Of a stretch of DNA of 35,120 bases, positions 21,363-30,437 are shown one piece after another (the stretch's first letter is position 1; each line of letters opens with the position of its first letter). The position numbers and the translations under genes were made by a program. The notes under the pieces are model-generated. The model did not search any database and was not told the DNA's origin. It was given only the letters and a program-made list of their open reading frames with translations. Origin of the DNA: a virus; IMG/VR virus record IMGVR_UViG_3300008110_004404, positions 1 through 35,120 of that record. One strand, 5' to 3'.

Positions 21363-24080
21363 TTAACCGAATGAGAATAAATCATCAAATGTTGATTTAA
21401 CATCTGTGCTATCTCGTATATCCCAACCCAAGACACCTAGTAAATTTTCAATCTTTTCGTCTACCAATGTCTTTTCCATTTCTTCATCGTCAAATGGTAG
21501 TTCAGTAAACCATTGAGGTAATCTGAGTTCATCTGTAGGGTATGCTATGCTAGTGAAACCTAATGGATTTGATTTCAATTTACAAACAATCACTTTCATA
21601 CCATCAACAATTTTCATGCTATAGTTATCTGAATTAACTTTGCGTAGATAATTGTAGTTCAATGAACCTCTAACGTGACCGGGCATATTAGCACGACCAG
21701 TGGTACTCTTAGCTTCTAGATCACCGTACATTGTTAGTTTGTTAACACCTTTTGGTGAGCCTTTAGTCCAGCTATCCTGTTTAGTTAGCACTCGTTTAAA
21801 TTCTTTGATTTTATCAACTACTTCTGCACGACCTTTACCTTGTTGGATAACCATTTCTAGTACACCCATTAAGAATTCTTGTATGTATTTAGGAGTATCT
21901 GCTCGTTTCAAATCAAGACCCATAGCCTTAACATCACCTGCTTTGCCATCTTTATCTTTACGCTTGCCCTCTTTATCAAAGATATTGATAGCATAGCGTT
22001 TCTTTGTAATAAAGATAGCACGGTCACCAATCAGTTCACGACCAGCTTTAATGATTGCACCATTCTTGCGTGGTGCATGAAATGCTTTCTCCATGAATGC
22101 TGGAAAACTCTCATTTGCTTGGTCAGCAATATTATCATATAATGAAATGCACAATTCTTTGTCCCATTGCAATTCATCATTCTGTATTTGTGTTTGTAAC
22201 ACAGGGTAAGCACTGAAATAACAACTGTCAGTATCACCATACACAATTGCTTGTCCTTCGTGATTATACTCACCAGTAACACATTCATTAATTTGGCTCA
22301 TCATATGACGGACAATCTGACGGCCGCTTAGTGTAACACTTTGACCGATACGCTTGTCATAGAAACGACAATGCTCGTTCAACAGTGCGCCATATGCAGA
22401 GTTAAGCAAAATCTTGCGTACCAGTTGTCGCTTATCCCAATACTCCCTGTCAGCTTGGGTCGTTGCTTCTTTTAGTTTCTTCTGCATTTCCTTACGATCA
22501 CTATACCAACGAGTTAGCAATCCAGGTACAACACCTTCTTTCTCGTATGTAAAGATTGTGCCATTTGCACTAAGCATCCAGGGCTTGTGACTATCAAAGA
22601 TTAGTTTCCATATCTCTGCCGCACTCATTTCCTCACTACGACCATCTTCATAATCAAGTGTGAGCATAGTACCCCGTTCTTGATTCATAATTGCAGTGTA
22701 CTCTAATGCGCCAAATAGATTTTCCCACAGAATACTGCCAGTAACTGCATCATCGCCCTCTTTGTGGCGTTTCTTTTCTGATGCAAGCCTTTGACCTTTA
22801 TCCGTCATGTATTTGTCAGTTAGTGTTTGTCTGACTTGACCAATGATGGTTTCACCTGCCATGTTGAGGGCTCTAATAACCGAGGGGTAGAGCGAGTTGA
22901 TATCAACTGCTCCGACGTATTCGTGCATACCTTTTTTGGGCGTAGCAACATAGGCACCTGCTGCTTGTTGGACATCTTCTGCATTTTCTTTCCTTCGTTT
23001 TTTATCTGGGACAACTAAACCTCGTTCATGCGCTTCGTTGAAAATTGCCATTTCAATCATAGCTACAGAACCCATTACTGTTGGCAGTAATACTGTATTC
23101 TCATGTGCTAGTTGATTAGCTAATTCTAAGAATTTTAGTTTGTTGTGAATCTTAACCAACAACATAGTATCTTGACGGTTATACTCTAAGAACTTTTCCC
23201 AGTCCTTGTTGTACAATTGGTCAAGTGTACCTTCGTATTGTGTTTTGTTTTCACCAACTTCCATTTCGCCGATAGCATCTAGTTTATAGCTATGGCGACT
23301 TTCATAGTTGTATTTCTTGTAAAGTTGAAGATAGTCCATATGAATACGACCAATCAAGTCGTAAGTCATTTCTGACTTACCGAATCGTTCATACTCTCTT
23401 GGCTTGGGTAGTTGACCCATTAAGCAGAATTTGCGTGTATCATCTTTACTCATTACACGGGTGACACGATTAACCATATATGGTATATCATATCCTTCTG
23501 AATTCCAACCAGTCAATACATCTGCATCATCAATCAATTCAAAGAATGTATCAAACATTTCCTTTTCACTTTTGAAAAGCAATGTGTTCTCAAATCTTCG
23601 GGTGATTTCCCATGCTGTTTCATTACTCATGTGTTTGGGTGCAATACACAATGTTATCAATGTGTCTTGCCAATCCAAATACATACTGATTGCAGTCACT
23701 GGATTGAATGGATCGCTAGTAGGGCTGAAACCCTTCTCTGGATCAAAGTCTACTTCAATGTCAAAGAAACAAGTATGAAGTTTAGGTGCATCAACACCCA
23801 AATAGTTTTCGCTTAGACAACGAAATACTGGATTGATATCACTTTCAAAAAGTTCTTTCCCACTAAGTATTCTACGTTCTTTTTCAAATTCTTGACGCTT
23901 GCGTGTACTGAATCTAGATACAGGATTACCATAGATACTACGATGCTTACCTTTTGGATCAGGATAATAGAGAACATAGTTGGCAGGATATTCAGTGTAG
24001 TGACGCTTACCGTCAGCACCTCGTTCAACTACATAAATTCTATCTTCATCCCTAGAGTGGATGGCATCTACATAACTCAA
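21363..24080 (-). CDS. 43: Family B replicative DNA polymerase (T4 gp43-like)
   Basis: A 905-residue polymerase, near the T4 gp43 length of 898. Exonuclease motifs are FFDIEVD (D107, E109), GWNSEGYDIPY (191-201) and YNRQD (Y300, D304). Polymerase motifs are DINSLYPS (393-400), RKILLNSAYG (555-564) and YGDTDS (614-619), with a later KKRYA. The C-terminus FDDLFSFG resembles the clamp-binding tail of gp43. The only plausible start is TTG at 24080, in a TTGA overlap with the upstream stop, so translation depends on coupling. All catalytic residues are present. The product replicates phage DNA, which probably contains modified guanine. Confidence 0.96.
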   Translation of the reverse strand: MSYVDAIHSRDEDRIYVVERGADGKRHYTEYPANYVLYYPDPKGKHRSIYGNPVSRFSTRKRQEFEKERRILSGKELFESDINPVFRCLSENYLGVDAPKLHTCFFDIEVDFDPEKGFSPTSDPFNPVTAISMYLDWQDTLITLCIAPKHMSNETAWEITRRFENTLLFKSEKEMFDTFFELIDDADVLTGWNSEGYDIPYMVNRVTRVMSKDDTRKFCLMGQLPKPREYERFGKSEMTYDLIGRIHMDYLQLYKKYNYESRHSYKLDAIGEMEVGENKTQYEGTLDQLYNKDWEKFLEYNRQDTMLLVKIHNKLKFLELANQLAHENTVLLPTVMGSVAMIEMAIFNEAHERGLVVPDKKRRKENAEDVQQAAGAYVATPKKGMHEYVGAVDINSLYPSVIRALNMAGETIIGQVRQTLTDKYMTDKGQRLASEKKRHKEGDDAVTGSILWENLFGALEYTAIMNQERGTMLTLDYEDGRSEEMSAAEIWKLIFDSHKPWMLSANGTIFTYEKEGVVPGLLTRWYSDRKEMQKKLKEATTQADREYWDKRQLVRKILLNSAYGALLNEHCRFYDKRIGQSVTLSGRQIVRHMMSQINECVTGEYNHEGQAIVYGDTDSCYFSAYPVLQTQIQNDELQWDKELCISLYDNIADQANESFPAFMEKAFHAPRKNGAIIKAGRELIGDRAIFITKKRYAINIFDKEGKRKDKDGKAGDVKAMGLDLKRADTPKYIQEFLMGVLEMVIQQGKGRAEVVDKIKEFKRVLTKQDSWTKGSPKGVNKLTMYGDLEAKSTTGRANMPGHVRGSLNYNYLRKVNSDNYSMKIVDGMKVIVCKLKSNPLGFTSIAYPTDELRLPQWFTELPFDDEEMEKTLVDEKIENLLGVLGWDIRDSTDVKSTFDDLFSFG

Positions 24081-24274
24081 ATTGTTTTACCCACTGTTTC
24101 CAAAATAGTGTTGAGTTGTTCGTGTTCTTGATTTGATTGTGTTAGGCTCGCTTTATGGGCCACTCTGATTGCTTTCTTAAGTACACTAGGTTTAACTTCT
24201 AGTTCTTCTGCAATTGCTTTGATAGTGTCTGTAAGACCACCATTTAATGTGTCAATTTCGTGCATTACTGCCAT
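24077..24274 (-). CDS. DsbA-like small DNA-binding protein (tentative)
   Basis: 65 residues, helical: MAVMHEIDTLNGGLTDTIKA, then VKPSVLKKAIRVAHKASLTQ and EHEQLNTILETVGKTI. The arrangement of a helical start, a basic helix and an acidic last helix recalls T4 DsbA, a double-stranded DNA-binding protein of late promoters. This is a pattern match only. Its TGA overlaps the TTG of the polymerase, so it probably controls how much polymerase is translated. A GAGG ribosome site precedes the ATG. Confidence 0.55.
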   Translation of the reverse strand: MAVMHEIDTLNGGLTDTIKAIAEELEVKPSVLKKAIRVAHKASLTQSNQEHEQLNTILETVGKTI

Positions 24275-24292
24275 ACCCTCATTGACAAGTCC

Positions 24293-25582
24293 TTATCTTG
24301 CGTAACTTACTTGTCCTTGTCTGCTAATAGAAATATGTTCTGCTACCCACTCAGCAACACCATGGTCTTCATCATTTCTACTACGCCACCCATAATTTTT
24401 CCAATAAGGATTAAAATATTTTTTTATATGATGAGCCATTATCAGACCTAAATTGTAATAAGTTACAGGTTCATCCGACTCATTTGTATCATTCATTATA
24501 TCAATAGCAATTTCTTTCATCTGTGATGGTGTTACTGCTAATGCACTTTTTATATCAACCAAAAATCTTCTAGCATCATCATTATAATCAAAGTAGTCAT
24601 TAATTTTAGGATTATCATGTATGACTTCCCAGATTTCGTCATCATCCATTTCATCATTAATGATACCCATTTTTTTAGCGGTGTCTAATTGCCAGTCTTT
24701 AAAATAACTGTCATTGTCTTCCCAATCACTTGCCATTTGATAAACATGATCCATTGTTAAATCACGAATTTGTAAACCTATTGATGCTAATAAAGCATCA
24801 TCGGTAAAAGGAACCAACTCTTTAACTTCAGGTTCTTTTGTAATGAAGTATTTGTAAAGGTCAGGGAATCTTTCAGTTAACAATTCGTATAAATTAATTG
24901 GGTCATCCTGTTCATCCATGAATTGGTCTGAACCAAAATGCAATTGGTATTTCTCTCCTTCTTCTCTAGGCTTAATAGGTAACAAAATATACAATGGTCT
25001 TTCTTTACTACTGTATCTACTGAAATAATTTGTTCCTTTTGTGGCTGCTGTACACCAACGAGTACCTTGACCATAATAGCAAGCGGCTTGTTCATTGTCA
25101 GGTATAACAACTCGTACATCACTATCTCTATAAACTTCCCTAGCTTGACCTTTATCTTTTATTACTTCCGGTGGGGGTTCATAATTACCCATTATTGTAT
25201 AGAACTGAGCATAATTTAAACGCATGATATCCTTAGCATCAACGGGGAAATCATTACGCTTTTTATATTTGTCATACTCAGCAAGCATAGGACCAAGTAC
25301 GTGTGCATCTTCTAAACGTTTGATATTTTGTTTAGCATATTCACGTGCAAGCCAAGGTGTATAGATTTTATTTTTAGTTGGATCTGCTTCTTCTAAATTA
25401 CGTAATACTTCTGCAAGTATTGCTTCTGTATTTGGTTGACCATCAGGAAATACAAATGTTGTATTATAGAATTGATACTGTTGTTTGTCTCCGCCTGTTG
25501 CAAAGGCATTTATCAACTGCGGACCTACCATCTGTGCAGTTTTGGCTCTATTGTATTCAATTAAAAACTCACAGGCTCTCAT
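24293..25582 (-). CDS. Probable capsid-cargo protein with TRWCTA motif
   Basis: A 429-residue protein that starts MRACEFLIE, a capsid-targeting-type peptide with a prohead-protease-like site after E9. The middle has CYYGQGTRWCTAATKG (residues 168-183), a Tyr-rich stretch, and KYQLHFGSDQFMDEQDDPI (211-229). This 'GxGTRWCTA ... YQLHF...QFMDE.D' unit recurs in uncharacterised proteins of large and T4-like phages. The C-terminal half is acidic and helical. Function is unknown; an enzyme using the conserved Cys177 is conceivable. Last gene of the cargo block. Confidence 0.78.
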   Translation of the reverse strand: MRACEFLIEYNRAKTAQMVGPQLINAFATGGDKQQYQFYNTTFVFPDGQPNTEAILAEVLRNLEEADPTKNKIYTPWLAREYAKQNIKRLEDAHVLGPMLAEYDKYKKRNDFPVDAKDIMRLNYAQFYTIMGNYEPPPEVIKDKGQAREVYRDSDVRVVIPDNEQAACYYGQGTRWCTAATKGTNYFSRYSSKERPLYILLPIKPREEGEKYQLHFGSDQFMDEQDDPINLYELLTERFPDLYKYFITKEPEVKELVPFTDDALLASIGLQIRDLTMDHVYQMASDWEDNDSYFKDWQLDTAKKMGIINDEMDDDEIWEVIHDNPKINDYFDYNDDARRFLVDIKSALAVTPSQMKEIAIDIMNDTNESDEPVTYYNLGLIMAHHIKKYFNPYWKNYGWRSRNDEDHGVAEWVAEHISISRQGQVSYAR

Positions 25583-25583
25583 T

Positions 25584-26027
25584 TTATTTTCCAGGTACTA
25601 GGTGCTGTGCATCACCCTTTTCATTCCATTTATGCCACATTTGTTTACCCATTTGACTTTGATAAGGACTTGGTTTAATGTCATTCCCTAACATTTTAGC
25701 ATAAGCATACATTGTACTTGCTACCCCTTTACTACGATATTTTTCTTCAACTTGTGTCTCGTCACTTTGAAGCCATTGTTGATTATCTTCTTCAGTATGA
25801 AGTACAAATACGGCCTGGCCTATATACTGTTTACCTACTGGTTGTCTTGGGTCGTATGCACTTATTACTAATCCAGGTATATCACCTAATGCTAAGTAAT
25901 GTTCTGCTTTATAGATGTATGGACCTATACGAACCTCATGCTCCCAACTTGGTCCAGAACTAGTATCATTAGGATCACCTAATGTTTCTGGATTAATCAC
26001 CTCTGATACAAATTCTTTTGCTCTCAT
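25584..26027 (-). CDS. GNAT-acetyltransferase-like capsid-cargo protein
   Basis: 147 residues. It starts MRAKEFVSE (capsid-targeting type), then has a beta-rich half ending in QYIGQAVFVLHTEE. The segment VEEKYRSKGVASTMYAYA (93-110) matches the acetyl-CoA loop (V..xYRxxGVaxxLY) of GNAT enzymes, and SPYQSQMGKQMWHKWNE (120-136) matches the GNAT C-terminal region. If active it would acetylate a host or virion target after injection. The glycine pattern is degenerate, so activity is uncertain. The ATG overlaps the upstream stop (ATGA). Confidence 0.72.
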   Translation of the reverse strand: MRAKEFVSEVINPETLGDPNDTSSGPSWEHEVRIGPYIYKAEHYLALGDIPGLVISAYDPRQPVGKQYIGQAVFVLHTEEDNQQWLQSDETQVEEKYRSKGVASTMYAYAKMLGNDIKPSPYQSQMGKQMWHKWNEKGDAQHLVPGK

Positions 26028-28120
26028 TGAAATATATCTGAATGTTCTTTACCGTATATTTTTATATACTTGCCTGCCATCATATCTGCTAGTGCTTCAA
26101 TAGGACTTCCAGGATAGCTATCACCGTGCTTAATCATACCAAGTTGGTCTTGTCTATGATGTACTAACTCATGGAATATAGTACGGAATATATCAACTAA
26201 ATTTCTATTCTCAATATATACCCAAATTCTATCTCCAGTGTGCATTCCAGTGCGATGACCTTTTTGTGCCTGTTCTGTATCTCTACTTAATGTAAATTTA
26301 GGATATGGCTTTTCTATATTCAATGTTATCATTGACCATTTAATAAAATCTTTAATTTTTTGCACATCATCTTTTTGTTCAATAGATTCACGCAAATGAC
26401 TATTCGTGCCTGCTGCCCAACCCTTAAAGTCATATGCATCATCTCTCGATAATAGAACAGACTGGCCCGTTTTATTGGTGAGTAAGACGTTATCAACTTC
26501 CTCATCATGATCAATATTCCAACCACGTTGTTGTAGTTGTGCCGTGATAAATTGTAATTGATTTCTAGTACCAGAACCATATCCTTTTGGATCTAGTACG
26601 GCTGCTGAACCTCCATCTTCCATATCAGCCCAGAACCAATCGTTAGCTAATTTTAATACATCTTTGGGTAACTTCTTCCAAGTAATACCGGCTGGTTTTT
26701 TAGCAATTGGCACAACGTTCTGACTAGTTGTGCGTTGTGTTACTTGTTTTTTCTTTTGTAATGGACTTACGTTAGGTTTAGTAGGTTGTTGCTTGTTGGG
26801 AAATTGCACTACTACACCCTCGTAAAAAGCTGTTGAGGGGATAGCTTTTAAAACATAATTGATTTTTGGATACTTTTTATGCAACATGTTTAAAAATTCC
26901 ATTGCTGCATTTCTTGTTTTAAATTTAACTACAGGTTGATCATCTTGGTATATGGCAAAATCTTTATCTGACTCGCTTCTATCTGGCATAGAAACTACGT
27001 CACCCTCATTCATTCCTTTTTTTTTCTTAGAAATTGCAATGGCCGCTTGTTGTTTTAAATTTTTAGCTTCAGCAACTTTTTGTTCAGCAATCATTACTAA
27101 ATTTTCTAATTCTTCTACACTCTCACAGTTCCATCTACGTAGTGCTAATGCTTTGGGAGTAGGTTTACCATTAGGCTTTTTCATAGGACCTTTATTACCA
27201 CCCATTCTAGCACAAAAACTTTTGCGGCGTTTGGCAGCTTTGCTTCCTGGTTTTAATTTGCTTGGCTTAGTTGTTACCGCAGTTTTTAACTTACTACCTG
27301 GGTTCTCTCTACGATAGGCATTCACAGCCTTTTGACTCATTCCAGAAGTCTTATCTTTCTTATTGACTTTGTTCCAATCTTCTTCAACACTTTCCGCTGG
27401 TACACAGTTGTTTACTCTAGTGTCGCCCTTCATCTTAGTGCCTTGTTTTTTATAACCTGTCCAGCATTTAGGATCAAGACGTTGCTTTTCTTCCGCCACA
27501 CCTTGCTTGGCCATACCAATACCATCACAAGCACCGCATTTATACCGTTTAGCACCTGGCACATCATTGGCAGGAAGAATTGTTCCGTTGGGTGCTTTCC
27601 ACAAAGTACCATGTCCATGACATCTTTTACAACTAGTATTCGGGTTCTTTACAGTGGCGCCTGGGGTATAGTCACTGTTGCTTAAACTGCCTGGCAAGCC
27701 CTCTGCCACACCTTTAGTTAATCCTGGTACTTCATTTTTGAGCACACTCATTGCTCGCTGTAGACTACTATAAGTGTCAATGTGTTTACCGTTGGCGTGG
27801 ATCATGAAGTCTGTGGGACTGGACTGAATGATTTCATATTTGCCACCATCAGCACCGGTGCCCGAAAACACAACTTGTCCGTCCATGCCTTCCGCCACAC
27901 CTTGTTCACCTAGTTTTTCTTTGTATTTTTTTATCCAGGTGTCTGGCGTATGACCGTATCTGCTCACAAATAAGTCATGTAATTTTTTGCCGGTGATCTT
28001 GTAACGCTTACTGATGCGTTGCATTAAATTGTCAATAGTACTGTAGTCTATTTTGCGTAGGCTAGGTAATTTCTTTTTTAATTCATCGACTGCGGATTCG
28101 TAAAGTAGTTCTGCTCTCAT
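26024..28120 (-). CDS. Mosaic capsid-cargo polyprotein with C-terminal zincin protease
   Basis: A 698-residue protein starting MRAELLYE (capsid-targeting type). Helical N-terminal module to about residue 75; GVAEG at 74-78; a beta module to 136; GVAEG at 137-141; a DnaJ-type zinc module with CKRCHGHG (164-171) and CGACDGIG (195-202); GVAEE at 207-211; a basic DUF6321-like module to about 332 (KSFCARMGG, ALALRRWNC); then linkers. The VAE sites fit prohead-protease cleavage. A module with a GW...D pattern (about 485-570) is followed by the metalloprotease core: HELVH (650-654) and E675 in SPIEALADMM. Late box at 28128-28135; no ribosome site is visible. Confidence 0.8.
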   Translation of the reverse strand: MRAELLYESAVDELKKKLPSLRKIDYSTIDNLMQRISKRYKITGKKLHDLFVSRYGHTPDTWIKKYKEKLGEQGVAEGMDGQVVFSGTGADGGKYEIIQSSPTDFMIHANGKHIDTYSSLQRAMSVLKNEVPGLTKGVAEGLPGSLSNSDYTPGATVKNPNTSCKRCHGHGTLWKAPNGTILPANDVPGAKRYKCGACDGIGMAKQGVAEEKQRLDPKCWTGYKKQGTKMKGDTRVNNCVPAESVEEDWNKVNKKDKTSGMSQKAVNAYRRENPGSKLKTAVTTKPSKLKPGSKAAKRRKSFCARMGGNKGPMKKPNGKPTPKALALRRWNCESVEELENLVMIAEQKVAEAKNLKQQAAIAISKKKKGMNEGDVVSMPDRSESDKDFAIYQDDQPVVKFKTRNAAMEFLNMLHKKYPKINYVLKAIPSTAFYEGVVVQFPNKQQPTKPNVSPLQKKKQVTQRTTSQNVVPIAKKPAGITWKKLPKDVLKLANDWFWADMEDGGSAAVLDPKGYGSGTRNQLQFITAQLQQRGWNIDHDEEVDNVLLTNKTGQSVLLSRDDAYDFKGWAAGTNSHLRESIEQKDDVQKIKDFIKWSMITLNIEKPYPKFTLSRDTEQAQKGHRTGMHTGDRIWVYIENRNLVDIFRTIFHELVHHRQDQLGMIKHGDSYPGSPIEALADMMAGKYIKIYGKEHSDIFQ

Positions 28121-28127
28121 AGTATAG

Positions 28128-28135
28128 TATTTATG
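28128..28135 (-). promoter_or_regulatory. Late-type promoter box CATAAATA, abutting the polyprotein gene
   Basis: CATAAATA lies 7 bases before the ATG at 28120. By T4 spacing the RNA would start 0-3 bases from the ATG, giving a leaderless transcript. No ribosome site is present in the 20 bases upstream. Confidence 0.5.
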
Positions 28136-28207
28136 CTCACTTCGATGAATTGGGTAGCGAATCCTATCATGCAGCCAGCAGCCGGCTACTCGGTCCTAAG
28201 GCGAGTT

Positions 28208-28279
28208 CTATACAGGGCTATATGGGTTCAAAGGTCTGTCCCATTCCCCTTCTTGTTCTGGATATACTGGATATTGCAT
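28208..28279 (-). CDS. Possible 23-residue peptide
   Basis: A short frame starts 3 bases after the stop of the gene at 28283-29107: MQYPVYPEQEGEWDRPLNPY, then SPV. It is rich in Pro, Tyr and Glu. The upstream GAGTGGGA could act as ribosome site. The remaining interval 28136-28207 shows only a weak hairpin (AGCCG/TGGCT near 28170) and no gene. Low confidence. Confidence 0.25.
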   Translation of the reverse strand: MQYPVYPEQEGEWDRPLNPYSPV

Positions 28280-28282
28280 ATG

Positions 28283-29107
28283 TTAATCCCACTCTAAAAA
28301 TCTTATTTCAAAGGTATTAATGTCAGTTGGTCTAATTAATATAGGACGTGTTTTATTGACGCTATTAGTCAATAACCAATCCTTATTGTTGCTATCTCTA
28401 TACTTTAATACAGGATTGTATCTTAACTTCATAATCTGATCATACCCGTGTAATATATCTCCTGCTACCCCTAAAAACCAATCATTTTGATCTTTTCCTG
28501 AAGTTCTATCGTATTTAGGTGTATAACGAGAAAATTTACCTGTTAATTTATCTGTGTATGCTTCATATCCGTGTAGTTTTAAATCGGTAACTAATTCTGC
28601 GGTATATTTCAACTTTTTACCACTACCGTGTGCCAATACTATTCTATATGTAGTGTATTCTGTTTCATCTGGATACATGATATCCAATAACATTGTATAA
28701 AAGAAATTGATTTTTTCAGGTTCATAACTATGATCAGTTTGGTCTACTGATTCAATCCCTGAATTTATGATACCGCTATGTGATTTGGGCCTAAAGAATG
28801 TACAGTTATCATCTCCTTGCCAAGCCGCGGCAAACTTCTTAGTAACATTATCATCCCCGTTATTACAACAAACCCATAATACTGAGAAATTACCTATATT
28901 CTTACCATGAACAAAAGGTATATTGTTATTTGGATTTTGCCCTATTGGAATATTTACATTTTCCTGCAATACATCAAATGTAACATTGTATTTTGATGTA
29001 GGGATTTTTTTATCAAATTTGATATAAACAAAATTGTCTTGTTCTCGTTCATCCCGCAAACCTGTCATTTGCAGTATTTTATTAGCAAAGTTTCTAAATC
29101 CACCCAT
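28283..29107 (-). CDS. Unknown phage protein, 274 residues
   Basis: Begins MGGFRNFANKILQMTGLRDE and lacks the capsid-targeting start of its neighbours. Beta-rich middle with FSVLWVCCNNGDDNVTKKF, CTFFRPKSHSGI, and YTTYRIVLAHGSGKKLKYTA; ends IRPTDINTFEIRFLEWD. No family recognised and no enzyme motif certain. A structural or packaged role is suggested only by its place in the cargo block. Confidence 0.65.
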   Translation of the reverse strand: MGGFRNFANKILQMTGLRDEREQDNFVYIKFDKKIPTSKYNVTFDVLQENVNIPIGQNPNNNIPFVHGKNIGNFSVLWVCCNNGDDNVTKKFAAAWQGDDNCTFFRPKSHSGIINSGIESVDQTDHSYEPEKINFFYTMLLDIMYPDETEYTTYRIVLAHGSGKKLKYTAELVTDLKLHGYEAYTDKLTGKFSRYTPKYDRTSGKDQNDWFLGVAGDILHGYDQIMKLRYNPVLKYRDSNNKDWLLTNSVNKTRPILIRPTDINTFEIRFLEWD

Positions 29108-29138
29108 ATATACCCCATTAATAACTTACTTAGTCTAA

Positions 29139-29561
29139 TTACAATGGTACTTTACATTTATTTAAAACTTTGCTGATTAGATTGAATTTCTCTGCTAATC
29201 CTACATAGAATATATCCGGTGGGCGCTCAGTATATGCTACTTGGTCATATGCTAGACAACCCATTTCTTTATAGTAATTGTTACTGGGCCAGCGATTTTT
29301 TGCTAATTCTAACCCATTGATTAATAGGCACTCATCTGCTACACTGCTTAGAACTTTCTTTCGTTGTTCAATGGGTAGGCGTGTACCTTCCATAATTTTG
29401 ATACATACTGGTTCACGATTTAAGTTTGGATTATCTAAGTATCGTGCGAACAAATGAACCACGTAAGCCTCTACATTATGTTCTAAATTTACACAAAGTT
29501 TACTTTCGGCTTCAAGTATAACTTCATAGCTGTGTTTTACATAAGTTAGATAGTGGTTCAT
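29139..29561 (-). CDS. Conserved phage protein, 140 residues
   Basis: Begins MNHYLTYVKHSYEVILEAES and has NLEHNVEAYVVHLFARYLDN, then PVCIKIMEG. Proteins with 'L..EvEaYvVHLfArY' in this order are recurrent in T4-like aquatic phages. The C-terminal half includes YKEMGCLAYDQVAYTERPPD. Function unknown. No capsid-targeting start. A TGAGGAATA ribosome site precedes the ATG. Confidence 0.72.
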   Translation of the reverse strand: MNHYLTYVKHSYEVILEAESKLCVNLEHNVEAYVVHLFARYLDNPNLNREPVCIKIMEGTRLPIEQRKKVLSSVADECLLINGLELAKNRWPSNNYYKEMGCLAYDQVAYTERPPDIFYVGLAEKFNLISKVLNKCKVPL

Positions 29562-29567
29562 TATTCC

Positions 29568-30437
29568 TCACATAATATATATTTTACCTACACTGGCGCG
29601 TAGCACAGAGTCAAATAAATTAGATAATACATTTGATAATTCTAAGCTAGCTTCTCCGCGTAATAATTCATCATTTTGTAATTCAGGATTCAATCTCATA
29701 AACTTAGTTGTTCTACCCCATGCTTTTCTACCATAGTCTAATGAAACTGGTAGTGGATTTAACGTAATTCTACCGTCTTTTAGATATTGTGCAAATAATT
29801 CATACATAAATTCATATGGTCTTTTTATCTGTCCGGTGCGACTACTACGCTGTGTGCCTATAGCATTGAAAAAAGCACCGTATTCTTGTTGTAGGTTCCA
29901 ATTAACAGCAGTATTAGTATACCTATGCTCTGCTGATTTATTATAATAATCTTTTAGAATCTTATTGATATAATTAAAGAAATAACTCTCTGCCTTATTC
30001 CATGGATCAGCAATATTACCTCTTGATGTGCCATAATTATTACGATTTGATGCAGTAATTGCATGACCAAATCTATGTGCCATTACCCACGGCGTCATCA
30101 TAACTGCTCTGTCACCGGTGTTACCTATAAACACAATAGTAATTGCATTTTCGTGCCTGTTAACAATTAAATCTGCTTGCTCTTTGCTAAAGATATTTTT
30201 AACTTCATTTGGATTTATTGCTCCGTATTCTTTAAACTTTCGTAGTCCTGGACTATTATTAAAAAACAATCTAAAATTATAAGGTGTGTTCTCTAAAAAT
30301 TTAATTGCTTTTGTTTGAGTAACAGGATGTGTAATCAGTTTACGGTCTACTGGATTAAACTGCCCTTTCTTTTCAAAATCACCCAATGGTACATAATCTT
30401 GTAATGGGGCTTCTGTGATGAACTCTGTTGCTCTCAT
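29568..30437 (-). CDS. Capsid-cargo protein with HRFGH zincin-like motif
   Basis: A 289-residue protein starting MRATEFITE, the closest match in this window to T4's capsid-targeting peptide (MKTYQEFIAE). The segment MMTPWVMAHRFGHAITAS (113-130) resembles an HExGH metalloprotease helix, but the catalytic Glu is Arg122. H121 and H125 remain, and a later YEFMYELFAQYL could give a third ligand. It may be a degenerate or binding-only zincin. No other enzyme motif seen. The ATG overlaps the GH19 stop (ATGA). Confidence 0.75.
   Translation of the reverse strand: MRATEFITEAPLQDYVPLGDFEKKGQFNPVDRKLITHPVTQTKAIKFLENTPYNFRLFFNNSPGLRKFKEYGAINPNEVKNIFSKEQADLIVNRHENAITIVFIGNTGDRAVMMTPWVMAHRFGHAITASNRNNYGTSRGNIADPWNKAESYFFNYINKILKDYYNKSAEHRYTNTAVNWNLQQEYGAFFNAIGTQRSSRTGQIKRPYEFMYELFAQYLKDGRITLNPLPVSLDYGRKAWGRTTKFMRLNPELQNDELLRGEASLELSNVLSNLFDSVLRASVGKIYIM

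Noticed and set aside
28140-28260. tRNA-like stretch with GGTTCAAA
   Set aside because: The sequence on either side does not form a T stem, acceptor stem or anticodon arm on either strand.
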